Position numbers and translations under genes: made by a program | The notes under the pieces: generated by a model | What the model was told of the DNA's origin: nothing | Database searches by the model: none | What the model saw: the letters and a program-made list of their open reading frames with translations, nothing else | Part shown: positions 34,305-43,500 of the stretch, piece after piece | How the letters are laid out: every line of letters starts with the position of its first letter | Position numbering within the stretch: the stretch's first letter is position 1 | Source of the DNA: Anaerolinea sp. | Lineage (GTDB): Bacteria; Chloroflexota; Anaerolineae; Anaerolineales; Villigracilaceae | Assembly: GCA_020723805.1 (NCBI GenBank) | Contig: DYID01000010.1 | Coordinates: forward strand, 34,852-98,851 | Reading direction: 5' to 3' | Length of the DNA: 64,000 bases

Positions 34305-34984
34305 TTGCACAACGCCAGCACCTTTTCGAACACTTCGTCTATGCTCATTTTATCCGAGTCAATGATGATTGCATCCGGCGCCGCCTTGAGCGGAGCCACG
34401 TCGCGGGTCGAATCAATGCGGTCGCGTTCGATGACCTTCGCCAGAATGTCTTCGTACTTCACGTTTGCGCCGCGGGCAATCAATTCGTTGTATCGCCGCC
34501 GGGCGCGTTCTTCGGCGGAGGCGTCGAGGTAAATCTTCAAATCGGCTTCCGGCAGGACGACCGTGCCGATGTCGCGTCCCACCATCACCACCCGCCCGCG
34601 CTGACCGATGCGCCGCTGTTGTTTGCTCAACGCCGCCCGCACACCGGGATAGGCGGAGACAATCGAGACGTTGGCGTCCACGATGGGAAGACGCGTCTCC
34701 CAAGTGATGTCTTTGCCCCCCACCAGGACATCGCAAACGCGTCCATCGGACTTGGAGGCGGGCGCCACATCAATGGGCGTTCCCTCCGCCAAAGCCGTGA
34801 CCTGCGTTTCGTCTTGCACGTCAATATCGCGGTCGAGGGCGAGCCAGGTGATGGCGCGGTACATCACGCCGGTATCGAAGAACAGATAGCCGAGGGCTTC
34901 AGCAAGTTTCAACCCCAGCGTGGATTTGCCCGAGGCGGCGGGTCCGTCAATGGCGATGATGGAGGGGGGATGGGTTTTGGTCAT
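34301..34984 (-). CDS. cmk: Cytidylate kinase
   Basis: Phosphorylates CMP and dCMP to the diphosphates using ATP. The 227 residues show the P-loop GPAASGKST (14-22), FDTGVMYRAITWLAL, the NMP-binding insert around VANVSIVSAYPGVR-like DANVSIVSA, GRDIGTVVLPEADLKIYLDA and the lid RARRRYNEL. The start is ATG 34984. It is four bases downstream of the GT-C membrane protein gene. The cmk-plsC order is common in bacteria. Confidence 0.95.
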   Translation of the reverse strand: MTKTHPPSIIAIDGPAASGKSTLGLKLAEALGYLFFDTGVMYRAITWLALDRDIDVQDETQVTALAEGTPIDVAPASKSDGRVCDVLVGGKDITWETRLPIVDANVSIVSAYPGVRAALSKQQRRIGQRGRVVMVGRDIGTVVLPEADLKIYLDASAEERARRRYNELIARGANVKYEDILAKVIERDRIDSTRDVAPLKAAPDAIIIDSDKMSIDEVFEKVLALCK

Positions 34985-34988
34985 GGAG

Positions 34989-36704
34989 TTAGGGTTGTCC
35001 GTTCTGGCGCGCATCGGGGAACAGGTCGTCGCGCACCCAGAGGATGATGGTTTCGGTCTCGTGCGGCAACTGGCGGAAGACCAGCCAGCGGAGCCAATCG
35101 GGCGATTGGATGTTTCCCCAGGCGGGAAACTGACGCCAAGTGAAGTCCTGTCCGCGATAGGCGGCGGAGAGACTCGGTTCATCCACCAGCGGGGTGATGA
35201 CGAGCGGCGGCGGGTTCAACGGGTCGAGAGCGGTGACCACTTGCAGCGGATGGTTGCGCAGCGCCCATTCGAGCGCGGGGGATTGAATGCCCATCACGGC
35301 GACGGGCTGTGCCTCGATGTTTCCGGTGCTGAGGAGGGAAGCCTGCTGAACGGAAGAGACGAGCAGGTTTTCATGAACCGGCGGCTGGTCTGCCGACCAT
35401 AATTCCACGCCATTGGGGAAACGCACACCGCTCGCGCCCCAGGCGGCGGCGAGGGCATAGACGCCAAGGAACAGCGCCCCGGACCAGGTCGCTCCGAGGC
35501 GGGCGGTGCGCGGCGACCAGCCGAAGGCGACCAAAATCGTGCTGACGATCAGGATCAGCGCCGCACCGAATAAAATCACATAGCGCGGTCCAAACGGCAG
35601 GGTGTACAGTCTGCCCAGGAACGCAATGGGCGTCGGCGTGAAGTGTTCGTAGGGGTTGAGCGCAATGTTGGCGACGTTGAACCAGATGTAGATGAGCAGG
35701 ATGAGCATGGCGCCCGCCACCACACTGACTTCGATACGTTCCAGCGGGTGAAGGTCGAAGGCGCGGGCAAGTTCCTGCGCCGCGAGGATGAGCAGGGGAA
35801 TCACCGCCCAGACGAGTTCAGCCGGCTGTCGGTAGAAGGCGGCAAGCAGCAGGGAAACGCCCAGCCAGACGCTCAAGCGGGTCACGCGCGGACTGCCGAG
35901 GCGGAATCCGCGGATGAGGGCGAACATGGCGAGGAAAATTCCAAACGGCTCATAAACGAGGAACGTGAACAATACCCGCCCCGGATTGAACACAGACGAG
36001 ACAACCCAGCCTTGCAGGTAGGCGGGGAGCGAGGCAAAGAAGGCGCTCAGTCCGCTGGGGACGGTGAAGAAGAGCGTGCCGGCGAGGAGGAGGGTGGAGA
36101 GGAGGGAGAAGCCCGTTTTGGGCAATTGGTAATTGGTAATTGGGTTCTTGGGGAGGGTGATGCGCTGGATGAGGAGGAGGGGGAGGATGAGCATCAGGAA
36201 GCCGGACCAGATCGAAGGTCCAGAGAGGAGCGCAAGCGCGGCGAAAATTCCGGCGGGGATGGCGCGTCCGTTCCTCCACATCCCCCAGGCAAAGACGAGA
36301 AAAGTCAGGGCGAGGATGGTCCCGTTTGCCTGACGGGAGAGGGCGGTGAGGGCGGGGTCGAAGGCGAACAGGAAGGCAAGGATGAGCGCCGGGAGCGGTT
36401 TGAGGCGGTCGCGGAAGAGGCGAGGGGCAAAGACAAGAGCGCTGCCTGCCAGGGCGGGGAGGAGACGCGCCGTGAAGTTGGTCGCTTGGGTGAGGAAGAA
36501 CAGCAGACTGGTGAAGAGGAGGTAGGCGGGTTGGGGGTCGAGAAGGGGGCGCTGCCCCTGTGCGAGGTGGAGGGCTTGCAGGGCAAGGCGGGCTTCGGAG
36601 TCGGTGAGGGGGCTGGCTCCCAGTTGGATAAGGCGAAAGCCAATGGCAACAAGAAAAGCCAGCCCGTACAGCCAGCCTTCGTATTTGAGTCGGGGGGAAG
36701 TCAT
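34989..36704 (-). CDS. GT-C type membrane glycosyltransferase, Agl23/PMT-like
   Basis: Membrane protein of 571 residues with about eleven helices. An early extracytoplasmic loop LGASPLTDSEARLALQA carries the acidic residues where GT-C enzymes bind metal and lipid-phosphate sugar. A heptamer array in the middle encodes NPITNYQLPK (about residues 186-195). The C-terminal soluble part is about 120 residues. It resembles the Agl23-type proteins that accompany YYY-domain proteins; the donor is probably a polyprenyl-phosphate sugar. Confidence 0.7.
   Translation of the reverse strand: MTSPRLKYEGWLYGLAFLVAIGFRLIQLGASPLTDSEARLALQALHLAQGQRPLLDPQPAYLLFTSLLFFLTQATNFTARLLPALAGSALVFAPRLFRDRLKPLPALILAFLFAFDPALTALSRQANGTILALTFLVFAWGMWRNGRAIPAGIFAALALLSGPSIWSGFLMLILPLLLIQRITLPKNPITNYQLPKTGFSLLSTLLLAGTLFFTVPSGLSAFFASLPAYLQGWVVSSVFNPGRVLFTFLVYEPFGIFLAMFALIRGFRLGSPRVTRLSVWLGVSLLLAAFYRQPAELVWAVIPLLILAAQELARAFDLHPLERIEVSVVAGAMLILLIYIWFNVANIALNPYEHFTPTPIAFLGRLYTLPFGPRYVILFGAALILIVSTILVAFGWSPRTARLGATWSGALFLGVYALAAAWGASGVRFPNGVELWSADQPPVHENLLVSSVQQASLLSTGNIEAQPVAVMGIQSPALEWALRNHPLQVVTALDPLNPPPLVITPLVDEPSLSAAYRGQDFTWRQFPAWGNIQSPDWLRWLVFRQLPHETETIILWVRDDLFPDARQNGQP
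36121..36148. repeat. Heptamer array inside the Agl23-like gene
   Basis: GGCAATT, GGTAATT, GGTAATT, GGGTTCT in unbroken 7-base phase; encodes ITNYQLP on the minus strand. Confidence 0.8.
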
Positions 36705-36777
36705 GGGATTATTTTACCTGTTATTGCGGGTTACATGAGGCGGCGAGTTACAACGGAAGGCAAAGGATGGATTGTGC

Positions 36778-36783
36778 TACAAT
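36778..36783 (+). promoter_or_regulatory. Extended -10 box before the TumE-type module
   Basis: TGTGCTACAATTT. The same 13 bases occur before the toxin-antitoxin module at 51833, a sign of a shared promoter type. The -35 is poor here. Confidence 0.5.
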
Positions 36784-36804
36784 TTATTTAGACTGAGGTG
36801 TCTT

Positions 36805-37098
36805 ATGAACCTTTCCGTAAGAACAAAATCGTCTCGATATGAAAAGGGCAGCGTCCGCAATGCGTTGACTTTTGCATTGAACAGCGCCACGTCGAACGCG
36901 CGTCAGCGCATGAAGCATTACGATGCCCTTTGCAAACGGTTCGAGAAGAAATACAAGATGTCGTCGGAAAAATTTCTGGAGCAGTTTGAGGCGGGCAAGC
37001 TAGGCGACGAACAGGAATTCTTCGATTGGTATGCCGCCTTGCGCGGAGTGAGATTATGGCGCGAGCGGTACGAGATTCTTTCGGGGGTCTCCATTTGA
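36805..37098 (+). CDS. Putative antitoxin of a TumE-type module
   Basis: A 97-residue charged, helical protein starting at ATG 36805. The C-terminal pattern (KKYKMSSEKFLEQFEAGKLG, then FFDWYAALRG) is that of small antitoxins whose genes precede DUF6516/TumE genes. The downstream toxin gene begins inside its 3' end. No DNA-binding domain is obvious, so its neutralising role is inferred from position. Confidence 0.65.
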   Translation: MNLSVRTKSSRYEKGSVRNALTFALNSATSNARQRMKHYDALCKRFEKKYKMSSEKFLEQFEAGKLGDEQEFFDWYAALRGVRLWRERYEILSGVSI

Positions 37099-37466
37099 AA
37101 TCGCGCGAGTATTATGCCGGCGTGCAGAAGGCAATTCTTGCCGCGCCGCATGTCATTCAGACGCGCATCTCCTTCGATGAAATCTCGGAGGAAGAGTGTT
37201 ACATCAAAGGAGAAATCACGCTCAATGGCGGATATGAATTGCATGTCGCCGAATATGTCGTCACAGAGCCGGAGTTCAAGAGGCTGAAATACCGCTTTCA
37301 CCTTCAAAAGCCCGATGGACGGCTGATTGTCAGGTGGGATAACTCGCCGCATCATCCCGAAGTCAAAACGCATCCCGATCATGTCCATGTTGAGGGAAAG
37401 GTCATGGCATCACACCCAATGGATATTCCACAAGCGCTGGATGCCATCCTGCTATTCATCGAGTGA
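37056..37466 (+). CDS. TumE-family (DUF6516) toxin-like protein
   Basis: A 136-residue member of the TumE family. The diagnostic C-terminal block is present: LKYRFHLQKPDGRLIVRWDN followed by SPHHPEV, HPDHVHVEG and the DIPQALDAI helix. Start chosen at ATG 37056, with GGAG seven bases upstream, which gives a 43-base overlap with the antitoxin gene. The 3' end overlaps the convergent YYY gene by 11 bases. The module is an island on the plus strand between glycan genes. Confidence 0.75.
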   Translation: MARAVRDSFGGLHLKSREYYAGVQKAILAAPHVIQTRISFDEISEEECYIKGEITLNGGYELHVAEYVVTEPEFKRLKYRFHLQKPDGRLIVRWDNSPHHPEVKTHPDHVHVEGKVMASHPMDIPQALDAILLFIE

Positions 37467-39984
37467 GTCCTGCCGGCGATGGCACTTCGTAAATGGTGAC
37501 GCTTCCCTGTTGGAAGACGCGCCCGAGGAAATTGTTGAATTTCTCTTCGTTGACGCGGTAGGAATTGCGCTCGAGATTGCCGACAACCACATAACGGACG
37601 TTGTATTGCCGAAGGAGAGTTTGGGTGGTTTGCCAGTCGGGGGTGGTGTAGAGGGTTTCGATGTCACTCGTGCGCTGGGCAAGGATGCCCTGAAAATCGG
37701 TGCCGCGCCATTGACCTTCGTGGTTGCCCCAGCCCAGGATGGTGGGGCGTCCGCTGTAGATGGAGATGCGTCCCACGCTGGAATAGGGATTGCCCGTCGC
37801 TTCGAGGATGACTCCATCCGGCGCGGACTTCAGCCAGAGGATGGCGGCGGCTTCGTCGGGGTTTTCGCGCTGGAGGCGGTCAAAGTCGTCGAGGGTGAAG
37901 CCGAAGGGCGGCTGGAAGTTGTTCGCCTTGTTCGGGAATCCCAGCACGGGGTAGGTCAGCCCGACAAGGAGGACGAGGGCGATGACGACGTTGAACACGG
38001 CATTCGCTGCGCCGCGCAAATTCTTCAGCAGGACAGCCGTCCCGTAGGATGCGGCGATGCTGAGCAAAATCCATGCCTGATAATAGAACTTGAAGACGGT
38101 GTTGATGCGGTAGCCGAAGTTGTCCTGAAGGTAGAGGAAATCGGGACCGAGGATGAGGAGGGCGCCGAGGGTGGTGAGGAGGAGAATGAAAGAGGAAAGA
38201 GGAAAGGGGGAGGTGGAAAGTGGGGAGTGGGAAGTGGGGAGTGGGGAGTGGTTGGTGGTCGAGAATAAAAATGCCAGGGCGGGAAGCAAAAGCCCAAGCA
38301 GGGTGAGCAGGCTTCCGATGTGGTAGAGGCGGCGCGTGAAACTGTCGGCGAGGAAGGTGGCGGCGTCGCGTTCCTGTCCCTGCAGGATGGGCAGGACGAG
38401 TTCCGGGCGCAGGCGGTAGGCGAGAAATCCCATCGCCAGCATGGTGAGGAGGAGCAGGATAACGATGCCCAGCGAGGCGGCAATCCCCTTGCCCCAGGCG
38501 GCGGGTGTGTTGGTACGCCAAAGATAAATGAGCCACGCAAAGAGCGGGACGAACAGCGTACCCCACATCACCCACAGATGCGCGCCGCGCGTGACGTACA
38601 TGAAGTTCGGCACGATGCCGCCCGCCTGCGAGTCGAAGCCGATGAAGAAGGGCAGATAGAGAACGTAGGCGGTGACGAGGAGGGGGACGCCGAACAGCAG
38701 GACATCCTCGATTCTTTCCCAGCCCCAGCCTGCTTCCCGCACCCGAGCCAGCGCATAACTGAAAACGACCACCGCCGCGACGGGCAGGATGTCCCAGGTG
38801 TTGAGGAACGCCATGCCGCCCAGCAGAAACGCCGCCAGCAGGAAGCCGGTCCTGCTGAGATGCAGTTCGCCGAAGTATAAGTTCATCCGTCCGCGGAAGC
38901 CGCCGAGGAACAAGTTCAACGCAAAGGCGATTGCCAGCAGAAAAAAGGGAATGGACAGCACATGCGGATGCAGGTCGCCGAGCAGGAAGGAGAAGGCGGG
39001 GAACTCGTCAATGGCTTCGCGGAAGATGCCGTTGAGGTCGTAGTCCTGCACCACGCGGGAGGCGCGCCACCACCACCAGAAACGGTCGGGTGTCCATTGC
39101 GGAACCGTCGGCGGGGGATTGCGCAGTTCGGGGATGTCGAGCCAGGTCCAGAAGTTGGAGCCGTCGCGCCAGAAGAGTCCGCGTGCGTGGAGGACTTCGA
39201 GGAAGCCTTCGACGTTGGAGATGAGGAGGAGGAAAAGAGGGGCGAGGAGAGGAAAGAGGAAAGAGGAAGGAGATTTTGGATTTTGGATTTCCGATTTTAG
39301 ATTTTGGATTTCGGATTGGGGATTGGTAAGTGGTAAGTGGTAATTCTTTAGAAGATTGTAAAGGATGCCATAGGCGCCGAGGGCGGCGAGACCGAAGATC
39401 AACGCCAGCATGAGGTTGAACGCTGCCGTTGCCGGGACGCCGGTGAATTTCGCCAGCATGGCGGTCATCACATAGCCGAAGTAGTAGTAGGAGATGGCGT
39501 ATCCCGAAAGCCACAGGTCGCGCGGAGGGAACGCCGGCGAGTTCATGATGCCGTTGATGAACATCAATTCCATCGGTTTTTCGGTGCCGAGGATTTCGGG
39601 GTTTGCCGCGCGGAAGAACGCCATGAAGCCGAAGGCGGCGAGGAAGAGGAGCTCGGCGGTGAGGAGTAGGGGGGTGTTGGTTTTGAGCCAGGCGGTGAGT
39701 TCAAGAATTGGTAATTGGTAATTGGGTAATTGGTAATTAGCGAGAAATGCCCAGGCGCTCAAGGCGATGAGGATTGCCAACGCCAGAAGAAGTCCGCCCA
39801 GGTCGTTTTGGGCGATGCCGAGGCTGGCAGAAAGCCAGAAGAGGTATCCCCCCAGCATCAAGCCGAGGGCGCGGGCGAGGGTGTAGCCGCGGTCTGCCAG
39901 CGACGGGAAGAGACGGTACGCCAGCGGGAAGGTGAGCCAGCCAAGCAGGGTGATGAGGAGGTACCAGGAGAGGAAGGAAGACAT
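37456..39984 (-). CDS. YYY-domain (DUF2298) membrane protein
   Basis: Very hydrophobic protein of 842 residues with some fifteen transmembrane helices. The naming tri-tyrosine lies in LSGYAISYYYFGYVM, and EFPAFSFLLGDLHPHVLSIP is the second conserved block; both align with the C-terminal half of the 1623-residue protein at 40505. The C-terminal soluble region has IYSGRPTILGWGNHEGQWRG. Three heptamer arrays lie inside (38188, 39251, 39706), encoding segments such as NYQLPNYQLP. A fourth touches the start codon, which has no Shine-Dalgarno. Probably a membrane glycosyltransferase or lipid-sugar handling protein. Confidence 0.8.
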   Translation of the reverse strand: MSSFLSWYLLITLLGWLTFPLAYRLFPSLADRGYTLARALGLMLGGYLFWLSASLGIAQNDLGGLLLALAILIALSAWAFLANYQLPNYQLPILELTAWLKTNTPLLLTAELLFLAAFGFMAFFRAANPEILGTEKPMELMFINGIMNSPAFPPRDLWLSGYAISYYYFGYVMTAMLAKFTGVPATAAFNLMLALIFGLAALGAYGILYNLLKNYHLPLTNPQSEIQNLKSEIQNPKSPSSFLFPLLAPLFLLLISNVEGFLEVLHARGLFWRDGSNFWTWLDIPELRNPPPTVPQWTPDRFWWWWRASRVVQDYDLNGIFREAIDEFPAFSFLLGDLHPHVLSIPFFLLAIAFALNLFLGGFRGRMNLYFGELHLSRTGFLLAAFLLGGMAFLNTWDILPVAAVVVFSYALARVREAGWGWERIEDVLLFGVPLLVTAYVLYLPFFIGFDSQAGGIVPNFMYVTRGAHLWVMWGTLFVPLFAWLIYLWRTNTPAAWGKGIAASLGIVILLLLTMLAMGFLAYRLRPELVLPILQGQERDAATFLADSFTRRLYHIGSLLTLLGLLLPALAFLFSTTNHSPLPTSHSPLSTSPFPLSSFILLLTTLGALLILGPDFLYLQDNFGYRINTVFKFYYQAWILLSIAASYGTAVLLKNLRGAANAVFNVVIALVLLVGLTYPVLGFPNKANNFQPPFGFTLDDFDRLQRENPDEAAAILWLKSAPDGVILEATGNPYSSVGRISIYSGRPTILGWGNHEGQWRGTDFQGILAQRTSDIETLYTTPDWQTTQTLLRQYNVRYVVVGNLERNSYRVNEEKFNNFLGRVFQQGSVTIYEVPSPAGLTR
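38188..38257. repeat. Heptamer array inside the YYY gene
   Basis: Ten units in phase: GAAAGAG, GAAAGAG, GAAAGGG, GGAGGTG, GAAAGTG, GGGAGTG, GGAAGTG, GGGAGTG, GGGAGTG, GTTGGTG. Encodes a Ser/Pro/Leu/Thr-rich segment with 7-residue period. Its first part matches the array at 21872. Confidence 0.85.
39251..39341. repeat. Mosaic heptamer array inside the YYY gene
   Basis: Thirteen units without a phase break that pass through four families: GGAAAGA x2, GGAAGGA, GATTTTG x2, GATTTCC, GATTTTA, GATTTTG, GATTTCG, GATTGGG, GATTGGT, AAGTGGT x2. On the coding strand it yields NPQSEIQ-NLKSEIQ-NPKSPSS, a 7-residue repeat. Confidence 0.9.
39706..39741. repeat. Heptamer array inside the YYY gene, N-terminal part
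   Basis: AATTGGT x2, one 8-base unit AATTGGGT, AATTGGT, AATTAGC. Encodes NYQLPNYQLP; the extra base is tolerated because the total length keeps the frame. Confidence 0.85.
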
Positions 39985-40019
39985 TCGATTTACGATTTGC
40001 GATTTACGATTTTAGATTG
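39985..40019. repeat. Heptamer array abutting the YYY start codon
   Basis: TCGATTT, ACGATTT, GCGATTT, ACGATTT, TAGATTG. On the coding strand the array ends AAATCGA directly before ATG 39984, as at parA. No ribosome-binding site is present. Confidence 0.85.
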
Positions 40020-40049
40020 CTTTGTTGTGATCGTCCAAAAATCGGCGTA

Positions 40050-40081
40050 GTTGGTAATTGGTAATTGGCAACTGGTAATTA
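40050..40081. repeat. Heptamer array starting at the DUF952 stop codon
   Basis: GTTGGTA, ATTGGTA, ATTGGCA, ACTGGTA, then ATTA containing the stop codon of the DUF952 gene. Coding strand: TAA-TTACCA-GTTGCCA and so on. Confidence 0.85.
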
Positions 40082-40435
40082 AAAATCGGGCAGGGTGAAG
40101 GAGCCGGTGGAGTCGAAGACGAAGTCGAACACGTTGACGACGGCGTTGAGGTTGATGGGACCGTAGATGTGCGGGAAGAGGTCGCCGGCGGGAACGCCGG
40201 GGGGTGGAGTTCCGCCGGAGGGGGCTTCCCATTTCAAGGTCGAGGTGAGAAGCGAGGGTGCGATCATGAGCAGGACGAGTCCACTTTGTCCCTTGTAGAA
40301 TTTTTCAGCCACCGGCAATATCTGGGCGGCAGTGGAACAGTGGATAAAGCCTTCGGTTTGCAGGCTTGGAGCAATGTATTCGCCTTTTGCCTGAGCGGAT
40401 TCCCAATCTGTGCGGGAGGTGATGTGGAAGATCAT
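40079..40435 (-). CDS. DUF952 family protein
   Basis: Small cytosolic protein of 118 residues. The start MIFHITSRTDWESAQAKGEY, the block GFIHCSTAAQILPVAEKFY and the closing FPHIYGPINLNAVV identify DUF952, a family of uncertain function related in fold to ADP-ribosyltransferase-like domains. An Ala/Pro/Gly-rich stretch (SGGTPPPGVPAGD) is longer than usual. The intergenic gap to the YYY gene consists almost entirely of two heptamer arrays. Confidence 0.85.
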   Translation of the reverse strand: MIFHITSRTDWESAQAKGEYIAPSLQTEGFIHCSTAAQILPVAEKFYKGQSGLVLLMIAPSLLTSTLKWEAPSGGTPPPGVPAGDLFPHIYGPINLNAVVNVFDFVFDSTGSFTLPDF

Positions 40436-40446
40436 GGCAGCTCCTT

Positions 40447-40495
40447 GCCCTCATTCCCCATCTCCCACAAGAGGAGAAGGGGGATGGTTAGGGTG
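40447..40495. repeat. Non-coding copy of the G/C-rich palindromic insert
   Basis: CCCTCATTCCCCATCTCCC ... GAGGAGAAGGGGGATGG ... TAGGGTGA. Lies between the DUF952 gene and the 1623-residue gene. Same family as 18826-18880 and 47196-47238. Confidence 0.5.
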
Positions 40496-40504
40496 ATGGA
40501 ATAA

Positions 40505-43500
40505 CTATGGCATTACTTCATAAATAACCGTTTGCCCGTCACGGTACACGGAGCGCCAGAGCGTGCCGTCGAATTGTTCGAATTTGGCGATGCCCTCCGG
40601 CGTGTAGGCGGCGCGTTCGAGTTGACCGACGATGATGTATTGTACGCCGTATTTTTGCAGGAAATCGCGGGCGTAGGCGGCGGTGAGGCTGTTGTAAAAC
40701 TCGCCGACTTCGTTGACGCGGTCCTGCACCCAGGTGGCGGTGAATACGCGCTGCTGGCGCTGGTGCCAGTTCCAGCCCACGACGCCGGGCAAGCCGGTGT
40801 AGATGGTGAAGCGCGTACACCAGCGGTATTCGGAGCAGTTCGCCTCGACGATGACAGGCGAGCCTTGCACGTTGTCCTGCATCCAGCGGATGGCGCGGTA
40901 GTCTTCGCTGAGGTCGAGGCGTTGACCGAAGTCGTCGTAGTAGGCGTACTTCATGAAGGTCATGGCGTCGAGGGTGTGCGGCGCTTCGCGGACCCAGCGG
41001 TCGCGGATTTTGCCCGAGGTACCGGTGATGGTGAAGAGCAGTGCGCCGGAGACGAGGAAAATCATCATGCCCTGCCAGAAGGCGCGCCAGCCAGGCAGCC
41101 ACTGAGGGATGGCGGGCAGTGTCCATGCCAGGGCGGCGCCGGAAGCGGCGGCAAGCAGGAGCCAGGCTTGCAGGTAAAACTTGAAGATGGTGTTTTGCCG
41201 CCCAATGTCGCCGCGCACGACGACGACTTCAACGATAATGGTGATGAACAACGCCGTGCCAATCAGGAAAAGGGCGAAACGCTTTTCGTCATTCAAGTGC
41301 GGGTTCAGCAGTAAGACGCCTGCCCACGCCGCCAGCGGCACGGCAATCCACCCAACGCTCGTGCCGTGATATTGAAGCGCAAGGATGACAATAACCAGCG
41401 TCACCAGCGCGCCTTCGATGAGCAGTTGATAGGGCTTGAGTTTTTGCAGGGCAGAAAGCGGCGTGAGGCGCATCCATTCGCGCGTTTCCCACGTCATCCA
41501 TGCCGCCACGATGAACAGGAACACACCCCACATCGTCAGGTACGAGGCGAACGGTGTGAACGGTCCACGCCAGGGTTCGAGCGCGCTGTACGCCTGGCTG
41601 TACCAGATGCGGTACGGTTCGTAGAGCAAGCGTGCGAGCAGGTAGAACGCGGCGATTGCTCCAACCGTCACCCCGATGCGTTTGTAGAGGTTTTCGGCTT
41701 CGGAATAACGCAGGATGGAATATCCCAGCGCGATGATGCAGACGAGGAGATAGGTGTACGAGTCGGACAGATTGGTGGGATACGCCGCGCCGGCGATGAG
41801 CGCGCCGACGACGATTCCCAACCCCGCCGACGCCTGATTCTTCCACCTCCCGCGCGCCGCCACCACTGACAGCGCCCAACTGAGCGCCAGCAGCGCGATG
41901 GGCATGACGATCATGTGTGCGTGCAAGTCGCTGTAGAGGAAGGTGAAGAGCGGGAATTCGGTGATGGAGTTGTCGGGTCCGGGCGGGACGACGCGGCTGG
42001 GGTTCCAGTACCAGTCTCCGGGTCCGATGGGAAGCGGGATGCCCTTGAGGGTCATGAGGAATCCCTGAATCGCCCAGGATGTACGCTGGAAGAAGGACGC
42101 GTTCCAGTCGAACATGCCTGCCGCGCCGAGTTGCTGCATCTTCTGGTAGAGGAGTTGAAGTGTGCCGAGGTTACCCAGCAGGATGGTGAGGGCGGAGGAG
42201 GCAAGACCCGAAACCAGTCGCAGGTCGAAGGTCAAAGGTCGGTCATCGCTGACTTTTGACCTTTGACTTTCGACCAGATTCCAGCCGAGGGAGAAGGCGG
42301 AGATGCCAACAACGGCGAAGAGGGTGGGAAGGATGAAGTTGTAGGCGATGGAGGGGACGATGCCGAGCAGTTTGACCGGCGTGCCGACAATGACGAAGCC
42401 GTAGTAATAGTAGTTAATGTAACCGCCGGCAAACCAGGGGTCGTAGGGCGGAAAGGTGGTGCTTTTGATGACCGCGTTGAAGTAGGAGAAGTCCATGGGG
42501 CGCTCGCCGCCTTTGAAGGGATGCCACATATCGGGGTTGCCGAGGCGGATGAGCAGGTCAATGAGGAAGAAGGCGAGGAAGAGCCCTTCGATGGTCAGGA
42601 AGTAGCGGCGGCGGGTCTGCCATTCTTCGCGCAGTTCGGCGCGTTGATGCCAGGCAAGCACTGAGCCGGCGAGGAGGAGCGCACCGAAGACCACCGCAAT
42701 GACGGCGCGCGTGTAGGGGATGCCAAGCGAACCCGCCAGCCACGAGAAGTAGGCGAGGAGCACCAGTCCCAGCGCGCGGCTGAGGGGGTAGCCTTTGTCT
42801 GCCAGACCGGGCATGGCGAGACGGATGACAGGGTAAACAGCCAATCCCAGCACGAAGATGAATAGATACCAGACGAGCAGTCCGAAGAAGGGATATTTGT
42901 TTTGGAGCCAGTCGTAATCGAAGAGGTCAGACCAGGTTCCACCGGCGCGCTGGCTGGCAAGCCGGTCTGGGGGGAGGAGCAGGGTGGAGAATTCGTCGAA
43001 CTGGCGCGGGGTGAGGTGGATGGCTTTGCTCAGGTCAACCGTGCCGAGTACGGCGCGGACCTGTTCGGGGTCGAAGTCCGCGTTCTTTTTGAAGATGAAG
43101 ACCTTGGGATGGTCGTAGAAGGTGAAGGCTTCTTCGGCGTATTGGTCGTTGATTTCGATCCTGCCGAGAAGCGGCAGGTCGAGTTTGGGGAAGGTCTCGA
43201 AGACGGCGACGAGGTCGAAACCGAGGCGTCCCTGGTAATCGCCGGGGTGTGCTTCGTAGTAGCAGGTGATGATGTCGGCGGCGGGAGGACAGCCCATCAG
43301 TTCGCGGTAGTAGAGCGTGGTGAGGGGATAGCGTTCCGGCAGGCGGGTGATTTGGGCGTATTGGTGGTTGGTGGGGATGAGGATGTAATCGGCTTCGCTG
43401 AGGGTATTGACGAAACGTTCGAGTTTGTCCGGGTTGTCGTCCCAGTAGACTTGGAGGTTGAGGTCGCCGCGGTAGATGCCGCCGAAGGCGTCGTAGCCGT

